A stretch of DNA of 64,000 nucleotides. Source: Bryobacteraceae bacterium CoA2 C42. GTDB taxonomy: Bacteria > Acidobacteriota > Terriglobia > Bryobacterales > Bryobacteraceae. The DNA lies in contig JAINDL010000003.1 in assembly GCA_019931245.1 (NCBI GenBank), positions 1 through 64,000 on the forward strand, given 5' to 3'. A program made the position numbers and the translations under genes. The notes under the pieces are model-generated. The model was given only the letters and a program-made list of their open reading frames with translations, was not told where the DNA came from and ran no database searches. Shown piece after piece: positions 8,873 through 16,857 of this stretch. Positions within the stretch are counted from its first letter, which is position 1. Each line of letters opens with the position of its first letter.

Positions 8873-9385
8873 TTAGACGGCGCGAACCTTCCGGACGGTG
8901 CCGGAAACTTCCGCCCGCACCGGTTTTCGCATGGCCCCCGGCGTCACCACGCCCAACCGCCGAGCCTGATCGGTCACACAGACAAGGAACATCGGCTGGT
9001 CCGCATTCTTGAACAGGTCGATAATCCGCTGGCTGCTGTCTTCGAGGAAAATCGTCTTCCCATCGGTGATCAGATGCCATTCGCTCTCGGCGCTAAAGAT
9101 CTCGGCGAGGCGCTTACCCATCTCTTTCTGGAGGAACCGCAAAACCTGCCGGATCTTCTGCAGCGAGAACCCCTTGCGCCGCAACTCGGCGATCACGGCA
9201 ATCTCAACGGCCTCCTCGGCTAGGTACACCCGCTTGTGCCCCTCGTGCCGGGGCGACACCACCTTCTGCTCGTCCCACCACTGCAACTGCCGTAAACTCA
9301 CCCCGGTCATCTCGGCAATCTCGCTCGAGGTGAACGAGCGCCCGCCGGGCTCCGTCTCAGCCTTTACTTTTTTTGTTTTGAACAT
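8873..9385 (-). CDS. MerR family transcriptional regulator
   Basis: Begins with a MerR-type winged helix-turn-helix ([29 protein letters not shown]), then a region rich in charged helices ([26 protein letters not shown]) and a small C-terminal domain with no obvious metal-binding cysteines. It is therefore not a classical metal-responsive MerR; the ligand is unknown. The start is uncertain: ATG 9385 puts the HTH about 15 residues in, while in-frame ATGs at 9427 and 9487 would add 14 or 34 residues that do not look conserved. None has a clear ribosome site. It heads the leftward block ctp-guaA-ppiD-dedA and is divergent from mdh, so it may control either side. Confidence 0.85.
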   Translation of the reverse strand: MFKTKKVKAETEPGGRSFTSSEIAEMTGVSLRQLQWWDEQKVVSPRHEGHKRVYLAEEAVEIAVIAELRRKGFSLQKIRQVLRFLQKEMGKRLAEIFSAESEWHLITDGKTIFLEDSSQRIIDLFKNADQPMFLVCVTDQARRLGVVTPGAMRKPVRAEVSGTVRKVRAV

Positions 9386-9576
9386 AAGTGGCCCAATCCG
9401 TTCGACTGCCGCGGACGTCTTCTCCATTGTACGGAAAGCGCCCGGTCTGTCAACGCCTTTGGGAGAACTATCTTCCACCCACGACATCTTGTATTTCCAT
9501 GAACTTGCAACCCATTTGGTAGTCGTCCGGTTGCCGCCCCGCGCCCGCTTGCCCCGGCGGCGGTATACTCTCTAAC

Positions 9577-10512
9577 ATGCGCAAAAAAGTCACCGTCGTC
9601 GGTGCCGGCAACGTCGGCGCCAACTGTGCTCTGCGAATCGCAGACAAAGAACTGGCCGATGTCGTCCTCGTCGACATCATGGAGGGTATCCCGCAGGGCA
9701 AAGGCCTCGATATCCAGCAGTCCGGCCCGGTCCAGGGCTATGACGTCCGGATCACGGGCGCCAACGACTACGAGCCCACGGCCGGCTCCGACATCGTCGT
9801 CATCACCGCCGGATTCCCCCGCAAGCCCGGCATGAGCCGCGACGACTTACTTCTCGCCAACTTCGAGATCGTCAAAACCGCCGCCGAGAACGCGATGAAG
9901 TACTCGCCCAACGCGATCCTGATCCTCGTCACCAACCCTCTCGACGCCATGTGCTGGGCGGCCTGGAAGGTTACCGGCCTGCCCAAGAACCGGATCATCG
10001 GCATGGCCGGCGTCCTCGACACCGCCCGCTTCCGCACCTTCCTCGGCGAAGCCATGGGCGTCTCGGTTACCAACATCAACGCCCTCGTCCTCGGCGGCCA
10101 CGGCGACACCATGGTGCCCATCACCCGCCTCACCAACGTCAGCGGCGTCCCCCTCAGCGAAATCCTCGACGCTGAAACCATCGCCAAAATCGTCGAACGG
10201 ACCCAGAACGGCGGCGCCGAGATCGTCAAGTACCTCAAGACCGGCTCGGCCTACTACGCCCCCTCCGCCGCCACCGTCGAAATGGTGGAAAGCATTCTCA
10301 AGGATCAGAAAAAGGTGCTCCCCTGCGCCGCCCTCCTCGAAGGCGAGTACAACGTCAACGGCGTCTTCTTCGGCGTCCCCGTCAAACTCGGCTCCGCGGG
10401 CATCGAAAAGATCTACGAAGTGCAGTTGACCGACGACGAAAAGGCGCAGATCCAAAAGAGCGCCGCCGCCGTCCAGGAACTGGTCGACGTTCTCCAGCAA
10501 AAGGTGAGCTAA
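9577..10512 (+). CDS. mdh: Malate dehydrogenase (lactate-dehydrogenase-like type)
   Basis: A 311-residue NAD-dependent malate dehydrogenase of the TCA cycle, oxidising malate to oxaloacetate. The Rossmann motif [14 protein letters not shown] is at residues 7-20 and the NAD-ribose Asp is in VVLVDIMEG. The substrate-loop arginines are in [14 protein letters not shown]; the Arg in the position that selects malate over lactate is present. The catalytic His is in [11 protein letters not shown]. This is the LDH-like MDH typical of Acidobacteria, Chloroflexi and other groups. A TATACT box lies only eight bases upstream of the ATG and there is no Shine-Dalgarno sequence, so the transcript could be almost leaderless; no good -35 was seen. 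A stem-loop follows the gene. Confidence 0.95.
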   Translation: MRKKVTVVGAGNVGANCALRIADKELADVVLVDIMEGIPQGKGLDIQQSGPVQGYDVRITGANDYEPTAGSDIVVITAGFPRKPGMSRDDLLLANFEIVKTAAENAMKYSPNAILILVTNPLDAMCWAAWKVTGLPKNRIIGMAGVLDTARFRTFLGEAMGVSVTNINALVLGGHGDTMVPITRLTNVSGVPLSEILDAETIAKIVERTQNGGAEIVKYLKTGSAYYAPSAATVEMVESILKDQKKVLPCAALLEGEYNVNGVFFGVPVKLGSAGIEKIYEVQLTDDEKAQIQKSAAAVQELVDVLQQKVS

Positions 10513-10524
10513 CTCTCGCGCCGC

Positions 10525-10556
10525 CGGCGGGTTGGCCGTCACTTTCCAACCCGCCG
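10525..10556 (+). terminator. Stem-loop after mdh
   Basis: A 10-11 bp stem (GGCGGGTTGG at 10526-10535 against CCAACCCGCC at 10546-10555, plus one further pair) with a 10-base loop. It is followed by CGGCTTCTTGT, which is only weakly T-rich, so it may be an imperfect intrinsic terminator or an RNA end-protecting structure. It separates mdh from the next transcription unit. Confidence 0.55.
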
Positions 10557-10566
10557 CGGCTTCTTG

Positions 10567-10572
10567 TATAAT
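10567..10572 (+). promoter_or_regulatory. Consensus -10 box for the small-peptide/SET operon
   Basis: A perfect TATAAT lies 36 bases upstream of the start of the small membrane peptide. The best -35 candidate (TTTCCA at 10543-10548, 18-base spacing) is poor and sits in the right arm of the mdh stem-loop. The Shine-Dalgarno sequence GGAGG at 10591-10595 follows. Confidence 0.55.
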
Positions 10573-10608
10573 CGTCTCGCTCAAGTCAAGGGAGGAGCAA
10601 ATCAGCTT

Positions 10609-10731
10609 ATGGAACCAGAACAGGTAGTACAGTTGGTCGCCGGGATCCTGGCGGTAGCTTGCGTTGCCATCATCATCGTGCGCCGCAAAGCAAAGGGCAC
10701 CAAAGCCAAGGCCGACGAAAACGACTTCTAA
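10609..10731 (+). CDS. Small single-pass membrane peptide (40 aa)
   Basis: A 40-codon frame starting MEPEQVVQLVAG. One hydrophobic segment at about residues 9-24 (LVAGILAVACVAIIIV) is followed by a strongly basic stretch (RRKAKGTKAKAK-like) and an acidic end (DENDF). This predicts a membrane peptide with its charged C-terminus in the cytoplasm. Support for it being real: a perfect TATAAT box upstream, a GGAGG ribosome site 13 bases before the ATG, and a stop that overlaps the ATG of the SET-domain gene by one base (TAATG), a classic coupling arrangement. I do not recognise the family. It could anchor or modulate the SET protein, or simply be a leader that couples its translation. Confidence 0.7.
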   Translation: MEPEQVVQLVAGILAVACVAIIIVRRKAKGTKAKADENDF

Positions 10732-11198
10732 TGGCCCGCGCCAAATCCACCGCGGCGCCGGAAACACCGCGCATTAACGAAAAATACGCCTGCTACCGGC
10801 TCTCCGTACGCCCCTCGGCCATCCACCGCTGGGGTGTCTTTGCCGAGGAGTTCATCCCCCGGCGCCGCAAGATCATGGAGTACACCGGCGAACGCTGCAA
10901 CCGTCGCGAAACCAAACGGCGCGTCTTCGAACGCGAGTTCAACTACATGTTCACGCTCAATAGCTACTGGTGTATCGATGGATCCACCGGCGGCAGCGGC
11001 GCCGAATACGTCAACCACTGCTGCGAGCCCAACATCGAAGCCCGCATCGTCAAGGAGCATATTCTCTATATGAGCCTCCGCGACATCCAGCCCGGCGAAG
11101 AGCTAACCATCGACTATCACTTCGGCAAGGACGTCGAACGCGTTCCCTGCGCCTGCGGCGCCCCCTCCTGCCGCGGCACCATCAACCTGCTGCACTAA
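10731..11198 (+). CDS. SET domain protein-lysine methyltransferase
   Basis: A 155-residue protein that is essentially one SET domain. Visible motifs are GVFAEEFIPRRRKIMEYTGE (motif I region), YVNHCCEPNIEA (the N-H-x-C-x-P-N cofactor motif), GEELTIDYHF (ELTxDY), and a post-SET-like Cys cluster CACGAPSCRG that should bind zinc with the Cys of the NH motif. The family transfers methyl groups from S-adenosylmethionine to lysine side chains of proteins; bacterial members are scattered and few have known substrates. The ATG at 10731 overlaps the stop of the 40-residue peptide; longer in-frame starts run through that peptide and were rejected. The 3' end overlaps the convergent sulfatase gene by four bases. 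Confidence 0.88.
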   Translation: MARAKSTAAPETPRINEKYACYRLSVRPSAIHRWGVFAEEFIPRRRKIMEYTGERCNRRETKRRVFEREFNYMFTLNSYWCIDGSTGGSGAEYVNHCCEPNIEARIVKEHILYMSLRDIQPGEELTIDYHFGKDVERVPCACGAPSCRGTINLLH

Positions 11199-12583
11199 TC
11201 ACCCCCCGGCCGCACATTCCACCGCGGCTCCTCCCGCTCGATCGTCTCCCGCGACTCCGGAGTCCGTCCCTGGTCGCCCGTCTGCTCCATCCACCGCTCC
11301 AAATCGGCCGTGAGCCGCTTCACCGTCCCCTGGTAGCGCTTCTCACCGGCCAGATTGTTCACCTCGTGCGGATCGGCCACGTGGTCGTACAGCTCAATCT
11401 CCGGCTTCCGCGGCGCGAGCCACTGCGCCTGCACGGGGGTAAGCCGGCCGGCCGCCCCTAACTCCTGCAAAACCGCCTGCGTCGGATAGTTCGCCCGGAT
11501 GTACTCGTTGAACTGCGTGTAGGGTCGCTCCGGCATCAGGTTGCGGATCAGCTTGAACCGTTTGTCCCGCACCGCCCGGATCCGGTCCACGGTCATATCG
11601 CACCGGTCCCGCGCCGTGAAAATCTGCTTGCGCGGCCGAGCCCCGCTGAACAGCCCCTGCCCATGGAACAGTGCCGGCCGCGCAATCCCGGCCATCTCGA
11701 GACTCGTCGCGGTAATATCGAGCGCAATCACCGGATCCCGCCGTACCGCCCCGGCCTTCACCCGCCCCGGCCAGCGCACCACCAGCGGCACGCGCGTCCC
11801 GGCGTCGTACAGCCACTGCTTGCCCCGGATCAGGCATCGCCCGTTGTCGCCAAAGACAAAAATCGCCGTGCTGTCGAGCAGCCCGTCGGCCGCCAACTGC
11901 CGCAGCACCACCCCCACCTGCGCATCCCACAGGTTCACCGCGTCCAGGTAGTTCGCCACCTCGTTCCGCACCACCGGATGGTCCGGATAGTAGGGCGGCA
12001 GGGTCACCCGCGCCGGATCCACCAGCTCCTTCTGCCGCCGCGCCGCCGGCCACATCGGCCCCTTATGCGGCGCCGTAAAGTTGATCTGCGCAAAGAACGG
12101 CTGCCCTGGGGCCCGCTGGTTCCAGTGCGTCCCGTCAAACGGACGGTCCACCGTGAAGTTGAAATCGGTCTTGCCCGACCCGCGGACCCCGGGCGCAATC
12201 TCCGTCACGTTCGCCGTAAAGTAACCCGCCTCCCGCATCCGGTGCGAAATCAGCTGCACACCCTCCGGCAGCCGGTAGCCGTCCTTGCGGTGGCTCCGGT
12301 GGTTGTGCGCCCCGAGCGTCGTCTGATACACCCCCGTGTTCCAGGCCGAACGCGCCGGCGAGCAAACCGGCGCCGTCGTGAAACAGTGCGTGAAGCGCGT
12401 GCCCTCCGCCGCCAGCCGGTCCACGTTCGGGGTCCGGACGAGCGGATGGCCGTAGCAACCCAGCTCCGGCCCCAAATCGTCCCCGAGAATCCACAGAATG
12501 TTCGGACGCTCCGGCCCGGCGCCCCGTAACGGCAGCAGAGGGGCGGCAGCGGCGGCCAGAGCAGCGCGGCGGCTAATCGTCAT
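11195..12583 (-). CDS. Type I sulfatase (Cys-type, FGE-dependent)
   Basis: A 462-residue sulfatase of the alkaline-phosphatase superfamily. The N-terminus has a twin-arginine-like leader (SRRAALAAAAAPLLPLRGA), so it is probably exported. The metal-binding start of the domain is NILWILGDDLG, and the active-site signature is Cys74-Ser-Pro-Ala-Arg78, the substrate motif for FGE. Further family blocks are TPNVDRLAAEGTRFTHCF, FFAQINFTAPHKGP, FVFGDNGRCLIRGKQWLYDAGTRVPLVVRWPG and a C-terminal ELYDHVADPHEVNNLA. The substrate, a sulfated sugar or aryl sulfate, cannot be told. ATG 12583 lies 11 bases after the enolase stop; a TTG at 12598 overlapping that stop is an alternative. It ends the leftward kinase-enolase-sulfatase run. 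Confidence 0.93.
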   Translation of the reverse strand: MTISRRAALAAAAAPLLPLRGAGPERPNILWILGDDLGPELGCYGHPLVRTPNVDRLAAEGTRFTHCFTTAPVCSPARSAWNTGVYQTTLGAHNHRSHRKDGYRLPEGVQLISHRMREAGYFTANVTEIAPGVRGSGKTDFNFTVDRPFDGTHWNQRAPGQPFFAQINFTAPHKGPMWPAARRQKELVDPARVTLPPYYPDHPVVRNEVANYLDAVNLWDAQVGVVLRQLAADGLLDSTAIFVFGDNGRCLIRGKQWLYDAGTRVPLVVRWPGRVKAGAVRRDPVIALDITATSLEMAGIARPALFHGQGLFSGARPRKQIFTARDRCDMTVDRIRAVRDKRFKLIRNLMPERPYTQFNEYIRANYPTQAVLQELGAAGRLTPVQAQWLAPRKPEIELYDHVADPHEVNNLAGEKRYQGTVKRLTADLERWMEQTGDQGRTPESRETIEREEPRWNVRPGGD

Positions 12584-12594
12584 AGAGTTTCTGG

Positions 12595-13842
12595 TCAAAA
12601 GGATAATCCATCCCAGCCTTCCAACTCGAGCAGGCGGTTATACTTGGCCAGGCGTTCGGACCGGGTTACCGAACCGATCTTGATCTGCCCCGCCCCGGTC
12701 GCCGTCGCCAGGTCGGCCAGAAACGAGTCTTCGGTCTCCCCGCTCCGCGCCGAAATCACCGCCCGGTAGCCCCCGTCCCGCGCCTGCCGGCACACGTCGA
12801 GCGTCTCGGTCAGCGTGCCGATCTGGTTCATCTTGACAAGCACCGCATTGGCCGCACCGCACTCCAGGCCCCGCCGCAGCCGCTCCCCGTTGGTCGTGAA
12901 CAGATCGTCGCCGACCAGTTGCACATGACCCAGCCGCTTGGTCAACCGCACCCAGCCCTCCCAGTCATCCTCCGCCAGACCATCTTCAATCGAAACCACC
13001 GGAAACCGGCTGCACCACCCCTCCAGCAGCTCCACCATCTCAGTGCCCGTCAACGAACGCTTCTCGCTCGCCAGATGATATCGTCCCTCCCGGTAGAAGT
13101 GCGTCGACGCCACATCGATGGCGATCGAAACCTCCCCGCCCGGCGTATACCCCGCCTCAGCAATCGCCGCCGTCAGAAGCGACAGGGCCTCCTCATTGCC
13201 CGGCAGCCACGGCCCCCAGCCCCCCTCGTCCGCCACCCCCGTCAACACATACCCGCTTCGCCGGACCAACTCCCCCGCGGCGCCATGAATGCGCACCGCC
13301 GCCGCGAGCGCCTCGGCCATCGTCGGCAAGCCATGCGGAATGATCAGGAAATCCTGGAACTCCACGTTGCCGCCGGCGTGCATGCCGCCTGAAAAAATAT
13401 TAATCATTGGCATGGGTAGCCGCGGCCCGCCCAGCGCCAGCGTCCGGTAAAGTGGCTCGCCCCGCGCCGCCGCCACCGCCCGGGCCACCGCGCAGGAGAT
13501 ACCCAGCACGGCGTTCGCCCCCGTCCGCGACTTGTCCGGCGTGCCGTCAATCGCCAGGAGCCGCCCATCGAACGCCCGTTGATCTTCCACCGCCCCCCCC
13601 CGCAGCGCCGGCGCAAAGATCTCGGTCACGTGCCGCACCGCGCCGAGGACGCCCTTGCCGCCGTACCGCGTCCCGCCGTCGCGCCACTCGTGGGCCTCGT
13701 GGGTTCCCGTGGAGGCTCCGGAGGGCACCTGCGCCACGGCCCGCGCCCCGTTTGAAAGCCCGGCCTCCACCTGCAAAGTAGGACGCCCACGGGAATCCAG
13801 AATCTCGAGAGCGCGCAAATGGGTCAGGGTCAGGGTCATCAT
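12595..13842 (-). CDS. eno: Enolase with altered active-site residues
   Basis: A 415-residue phosphopyruvate hydratase homologue (2-phosphoglycerate to phosphoenolpyruvate). Conserved: SGASTGTHEAHEWRDG, His155 in GGMHAGG, Glu206 in ADEGG, metal ligands Asp243 (AIDVAS), Glu286 (SIEDG) and Asp312 (GDDLF), the base Lys337 in VKMNQIGTLTET, and Lys388. Changed: the Q-E-F block is Q-D-F (Asp164 for yeast Glu168), and the catalytic-loop S-H-R-S-G-E-T is S-A-R-S-G-E-T (Ala365 for yeast His373). It is also about 15 residues shorter than usual. It may be the cell's only enolase from a divergent subfamily, or a paralogue with another substrate. ATG 13842 overlaps the stop of the kinase-like gene (ATGA); the long upstream extension lies inside that gene. 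Confidence 0.88.
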   Translation of the reverse strand: MMTLTLTHLRALEILDSRGRPTLQVEAGLSNGARAVAQVPSGASTGTHEAHEWRDGGTRYGGKGVLGAVRHVTEIFAPALRGGAVEDQRAFDGRLLAIDGTPDKSRTGANAVLGISCAVARAVAAARGEPLYRTLALGGPRLPMPMINIFSGGMHAGGNVEFQDFLIIPHGLPTMAEALAAAVRIHGAAGELVRRSGYVLTGVADEGGWGPWLPGNEEALSLLTAAIAEAGYTPGGEVSIAIDVASTHFYREGRYHLASEKRSLTGTEMVELLEGWCSRFPVVSIEDGLAEDDWEGWVRLTKRLGHVQLVGDDLFTTNGERLRRGLECGAANAVLVKMNQIGTLTETLDVCRQARDGGYRAVISARSGETEDSFLADLATATGAGQIKIGSVTRSERLAKYNRLLELEGWDGLSF

Positions 13843-14789
13843 GTCCACAGCTCCAGCACATCGCCCGGGGGCGTCAACAGAATCGAGCGGGCCAGCGCCC
13901 GCAGCGTTGGCTTCGTTTCGCAAACAAGGTATTCGGCCGGTGACTTGCCGTCCACCCTCGCCAGCAGCAGGCAGCCGAGGTGCAGCTTCACACCCTCGAC
14001 ATCCACCACGGGCGCCGCCTCCCGCCAGAAAGCCGCCGCCACCTCGCCGTAGCGGCTCCGCCACTGCGGCCGGTGATAGCTCTTGAGCAGCAGATGATTT
14101 AACAGGAAGGCGGCGTCGAACGCCGCATCACCATAGTGGACGACTTCGTAGTCGATCACCATCGGCCGCCCCCCGGCAATCAGCAGGTTCTTGGGCGACC
14201 AGTCACCGTGCACGAGGCTCGCCGCCCGCCCCCGGCAGCGCGCAGTGGCGCGCGCAAAGCAGGGCGCCAGGTCCAGATGGCGCGCCGCGGTGAACCGGTA
14301 GTAGGGATCGAGGCGCAGCTCGTCAAACACCCGCTGATCCCCGTAGCGTTCCCGCCAAGGCACCACTGCCCGGGTCGACGCCACCTGCCGAGCCAGCAGG
14401 CGGCCCACGGCCCCGCCCACAGCCGGATCAATCACCCCCGCCAGCAGTAGCGTCTTCCAGTCCTGCGCCCCCTCCGGGGCCGCCTCCATGGCGTAGATGT
14501 AATTCTGCTCGTCGACGAAAACAACGCCCGGCGTCGCGCCTGCCGGCAACAACCCGGCCACGTCCCGCAGCGCCGCCGCCTCGCGCAGCGTCCGCGCCGG
14601 ATCCGCTCGCCACTCCTCGGCCACCCGCAGCCGCTCGAGCGCCTGCTTGATCACAAGACGGCCATGCACGGTCTCGGCCAAAAGTACCGTATTCGACACC
14701 CCGCCTCCGAGCGGAGTAACCACCCCGCGCAGCGGATAACCGTGCGCCTTCAGATATTCTGCGGCGTTCGAGGGCGTCAGAAGCTCCAA
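13839..14789 (-). CDS. Phosphotransferase of the aminoglycoside/methylthioribose-kinase fold
   Basis: A protein of about 316 residues with an APH-type kinase fold. The N-lobe nucleotide loop is LGGGVSNTVLLAE, the ATP-binding Lys is in LVIKQAL, and the catalytic loop is VHGDWSPKNLL, with Asp as base and Asn as metal ligand. The DFG equivalent is VIDYEVVHYGDAAFD. The family phosphorylates small molecules such as aminoglycosides, 5-methylthioribose, homoserine or choline; the substrate here cannot be read from sequence. It is read with the downstream enolase through a four-base overlap, which hints at a shared pathway on a phosphorylated three-carbon or acid substrate (inference). The start is TTG 14789, without a good ribosome site. 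Confidence 0.8.
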   Translation of the reverse strand: MELLTPSNAAEYLKAHGYPLRGVVTPLGGGVSNTVLLAETVHGRLVIKQALERLRVAEEWRADPARTLREAAALRDVAGLLPAGATPGVVFVDEQNYIYAMEAAPEGAQDWKTLLLAGVIDPAVGGAVGRLLARQVASTRAVVPWRERYGDQRVFDELRLDPYYRFTAARHLDLAPCFARATARCRGRAASLVHGDWSPKNLLIAGGRPMVIDYEVVHYGDAAFDAAFLLNHLLLKSYHRPQWRSRYGEVAAAFWREAAPVVDVEGVKLHLGCLLLARVDGKSPAEYLVCETKPTLRALARSILLTPPGDVLELWT

Positions 14790-14804
14790 ACACCAGCATA
14801 CCAG

Positions 14805-16034
14805 TTAACCTCGGGAGAACGCTTTCAAAAGACTGCTGAGGCTCCCTGACAGCATGCCGCCCGCCGCGGGCCGCCGGCCCACGCTTTCGGACTCCGGGGT
14901 AGTCTTGCCGATCAGCCCCTGCGCCAGCGCGAGCAGGCTCCGGCCAATGGCCGTGGACGGCGGAATCGCCTTTCCGTCGAGCAAGGCCCGCTGCACGCTG
15001 GCGTAGTCGCTCGGAACCACGTGATACACCTCGGTATGCAGCGCCATCTCGATCAACTCCCGGGTCAAGCCGGAGTCGGGATTCAGCCGGTTGATGAGGA
15101 GCTTTGTTTTTTGCACCGGAATCCCCTCGGCTTCGAGATAGTGCATCCCGCGCGAGGCCGCCTGCAAGGCCCCCAGTTCGTTGGTGGAAACCACCAGCAC
15201 ATCATCGGCCACCCGGGCCAGCGCCACCGTCCACTCCCCGAAGATGGATCCGAGATCGATCACGACGTGGTCATAGATGCGGCGGGCAAACTCGAGCACG
15301 GCCGTTGCCGGAGGCAGCCCTTGAATGCTGTCCACCGGGTTCTCGGGCGGCAGCAGCACGTCGATCCCCTGCGTCGATACCACCATGCCCCGCCACAGGT
15401 CGTCATCGAGACTCGCGGCATGCTGGAGCGCATCGAGGAAGCTGTAGGTTGACCGCAGCTTCAACAGGAACGAGACGGTACCGGTGAGCGGGTCGAGATC
15501 AGCCAGGAGCACCCGCCCCTCGCCCACCCGCCGCAGGTGTACCGCCAGGTTGGCCGCCACCGTGGTCGCCCCGCAGGCGCCCTTAGCCGGAACCACCACC
15601 GTCACTCGCCCGCGCTTTATCCGTAGCGACGGACTCAGCCGGCTCAGCTTCTCGACCACCTGCCGCATCTGCTCGACAGTGTAAGGCTGCGTCAAAAACT
15701 CCTGCGCCCCGGCCCGTAAGCACTGCAGGATCAGATTCGGGTCCGCCCTACCGACCAGGGCCACAAGATGGAGATTCGCCTTGAGGGCGGCCATCGCCGT
15801 CAGCAGAGGCAGCGCCACCTCCGGGTTGCTGGCCGCGTCGAGAAAGCACACCGTGGGCAGACTGTTAAGCGGCAATTCGTGCAGCTGCTCCGCGGCCGGA
15901 TACCCAGCAATCTCCACAACGGGCGCCCCAATCAGCTCGCTCGCCAACACCGGACGCAACGCAGCTACCGACTCCGCATGCGGACTGATAATGAGGACCT
16001 GCCAATTCTCCTGCGGCAAACTGTTTTCCTTCAC
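14805..16034 (-). CDS. CpaE/TadZ-like MinD-family ATPase with receiver-like N-terminus
   Basis: A 409-residue protein in two parts. Residues 10-130 resemble a response-regulator receiver fold (VLIISPHAESVAALRPVLA, LVALVGRADPNLILQCLRAGAQEFLTQPY) but lack a clean acidic phosphorylation pocket. Residues 145-370 form a MinD/ParA ATPase with the deviant Walker A KGACGATTVAANLAVHL, a DLDPLTG block and VVIDLGS. CpaE/TadZ proteins place Tad/Flp pilus machinery at a cell pole. No other Tad genes are in the window, so the pilus role is only by family. It is divergent from the LuxR-type regulator at 16169 across a 134-base gap. Confidence 0.85.
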   Translation of the reverse strand: MKENSLPQENWQVLIISPHAESVAALRPVLASELIGAPVVEIAGYPAAEQLHELPLNSLPTVCFLDAASNPEVALPLLTAMAALKANLHLVALVGRADPNLILQCLRAGAQEFLTQPYTVEQMRQVVEKLSRLSPSLRIKRGRVTVVVPAKGACGATTVAANLAVHLRRVGEGRVLLADLDPLTGTVSFLLKLRSTYSFLDALQHAASLDDDLWRGMVVSTQGIDVLLPPENPVDSIQGLPPATAVLEFARRIYDHVVIDLGSIFGEWTVALARVADDVLVVSTNELGALQAASRGMHYLEAEGIPVQKTKLLINRLNPDSGLTRELIEMALHTEVYHVVPSDYASVQRALLDGKAIPPSTAIGRSLLALAQGLIGKTTPESESVGRRPAAGGMLSGSLSSLLKAFSRG

Positions 16035-16168
16035 GGGTTAGATCGGCGGTACCGCCGGAAAACATGAGGATGATTCCGCCCGAAGGACCAGGATTTCTAC
16101 TAAAACCTCGAAGACCGGGGTCGATATGCCCTGTAAATAGGAGTGATTCCCCCACGGGAAACAAGCAT

Positions 16169-16828
16169 ATGGAATATAACCAAGACAAGAAGTCCGTGCT
16201 TTTATGCGAGACTCAGCCGCTGACCGCCGAAGGCCTCCGCGCGATCCTTTCGTCCTCGTCGGACCTTGAGTATATTGGGCGCACCGAGACCCTCGCTGGA
16301 GTCAGCGAGATCGTCCGCCAGCAGGCCCCCCATCTCGTTATGATCGACAAATCCCTTGGAATTCAGGCGGTTCTGGACTGGCTCGCACTGGCCAAGGTGG
16401 TCCTGCCGCCCAAAACGCAAGTGGTCATCTGGGGCGTCTCCGTGACCGAAGCCGAAGCGCTGCGCTTCTTGAAATCCGGTGCCCGGGGCATCCTGAGAAA
16501 GACCTCTGACCCGGAAACCGTCCTCGCCTGTCTCCATGCCGTCGCCGAGGGCAGCAGCTGGATGGCCGATTCCATCTTCCAGGAGTCCACCCGCCACGAA
16601 CGGAACTCGCGCAGCGAACTGACTCCCCGCGAACAGCAGGTGCTCGAACTGGTCGAGCAGGGGATGAAGAACAAGGACATCGCCCGCGAACTCGGCATCC
16701 GCCCCGGCACCGTCAAAATCCACCTCAAACACATTTTCGAGAAGACCGGCGTCCGCGGCCGCTACGGCCTTGCCCTCTCCGTCATCCGCCAGCGCGGCGG
16801 CCTCGACCAGCTTGCCAAGGCCTCCTAG
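16169..16828 (+). CDS. NarL/LuxR-type response regulator
   Basis: A 219-residue two-domain regulator. The receiver domain spans residues 5-125, with the phospho-acceptor Asp in VMIDKSL and Lys in ILRKTSDPE; the usual acidic pair at the first loop is only CETQ, so one acidic residue is missing. The C-terminal LuxR/GerE HTH spans about 150-210 (LTPREQQVLELVEQGMKNKDIARELGI, GTVKIHLKHIFEKTGV). It should bind DNA as a dimer. I start it at ATG 16169, preceded by a weak GGGAA; the longer frame from 16064 lacks receiver features. No histidine kinase is adjacent. A run of ten C bases directly follows the stop (16829-16838). Confidence 0.88.
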   Translation: MEYNQDKKSVLLCETQPLTAEGLRAILSSSSDLEYIGRTETLAGVSEIVRQQAPHLVMIDKSLGIQAVLDWLALAKVVLPPKTQVVIWGVSVTEAEALRFLKSGARGILRKTSDPETVLACLHAVAEGSSWMADSIFQESTRHERNSRSELTPREQQVLELVEQGMKNKDIARELGIRPGTVKIHLKHIFEKTGVRGRYGLALSVIRQRGGLDQLAKAS

Positions 16829-16857
16829 CCCCCCCCCCGCCCGCGAACGCCAACCGC

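Noticed and set aside
8793-9080. N-terminal extension of the S41 protease
   Set aside because: It overlaps the MerR gene in another frame; ATG 8792 has a GGAGGT site and opens a signal peptide.
16829-16838. Run of ten C bases after the LuxR-type gene as a functional element
   Set aside because: Noted, but a homopolymer alone gives no function and may be a sequencing-prone tract.
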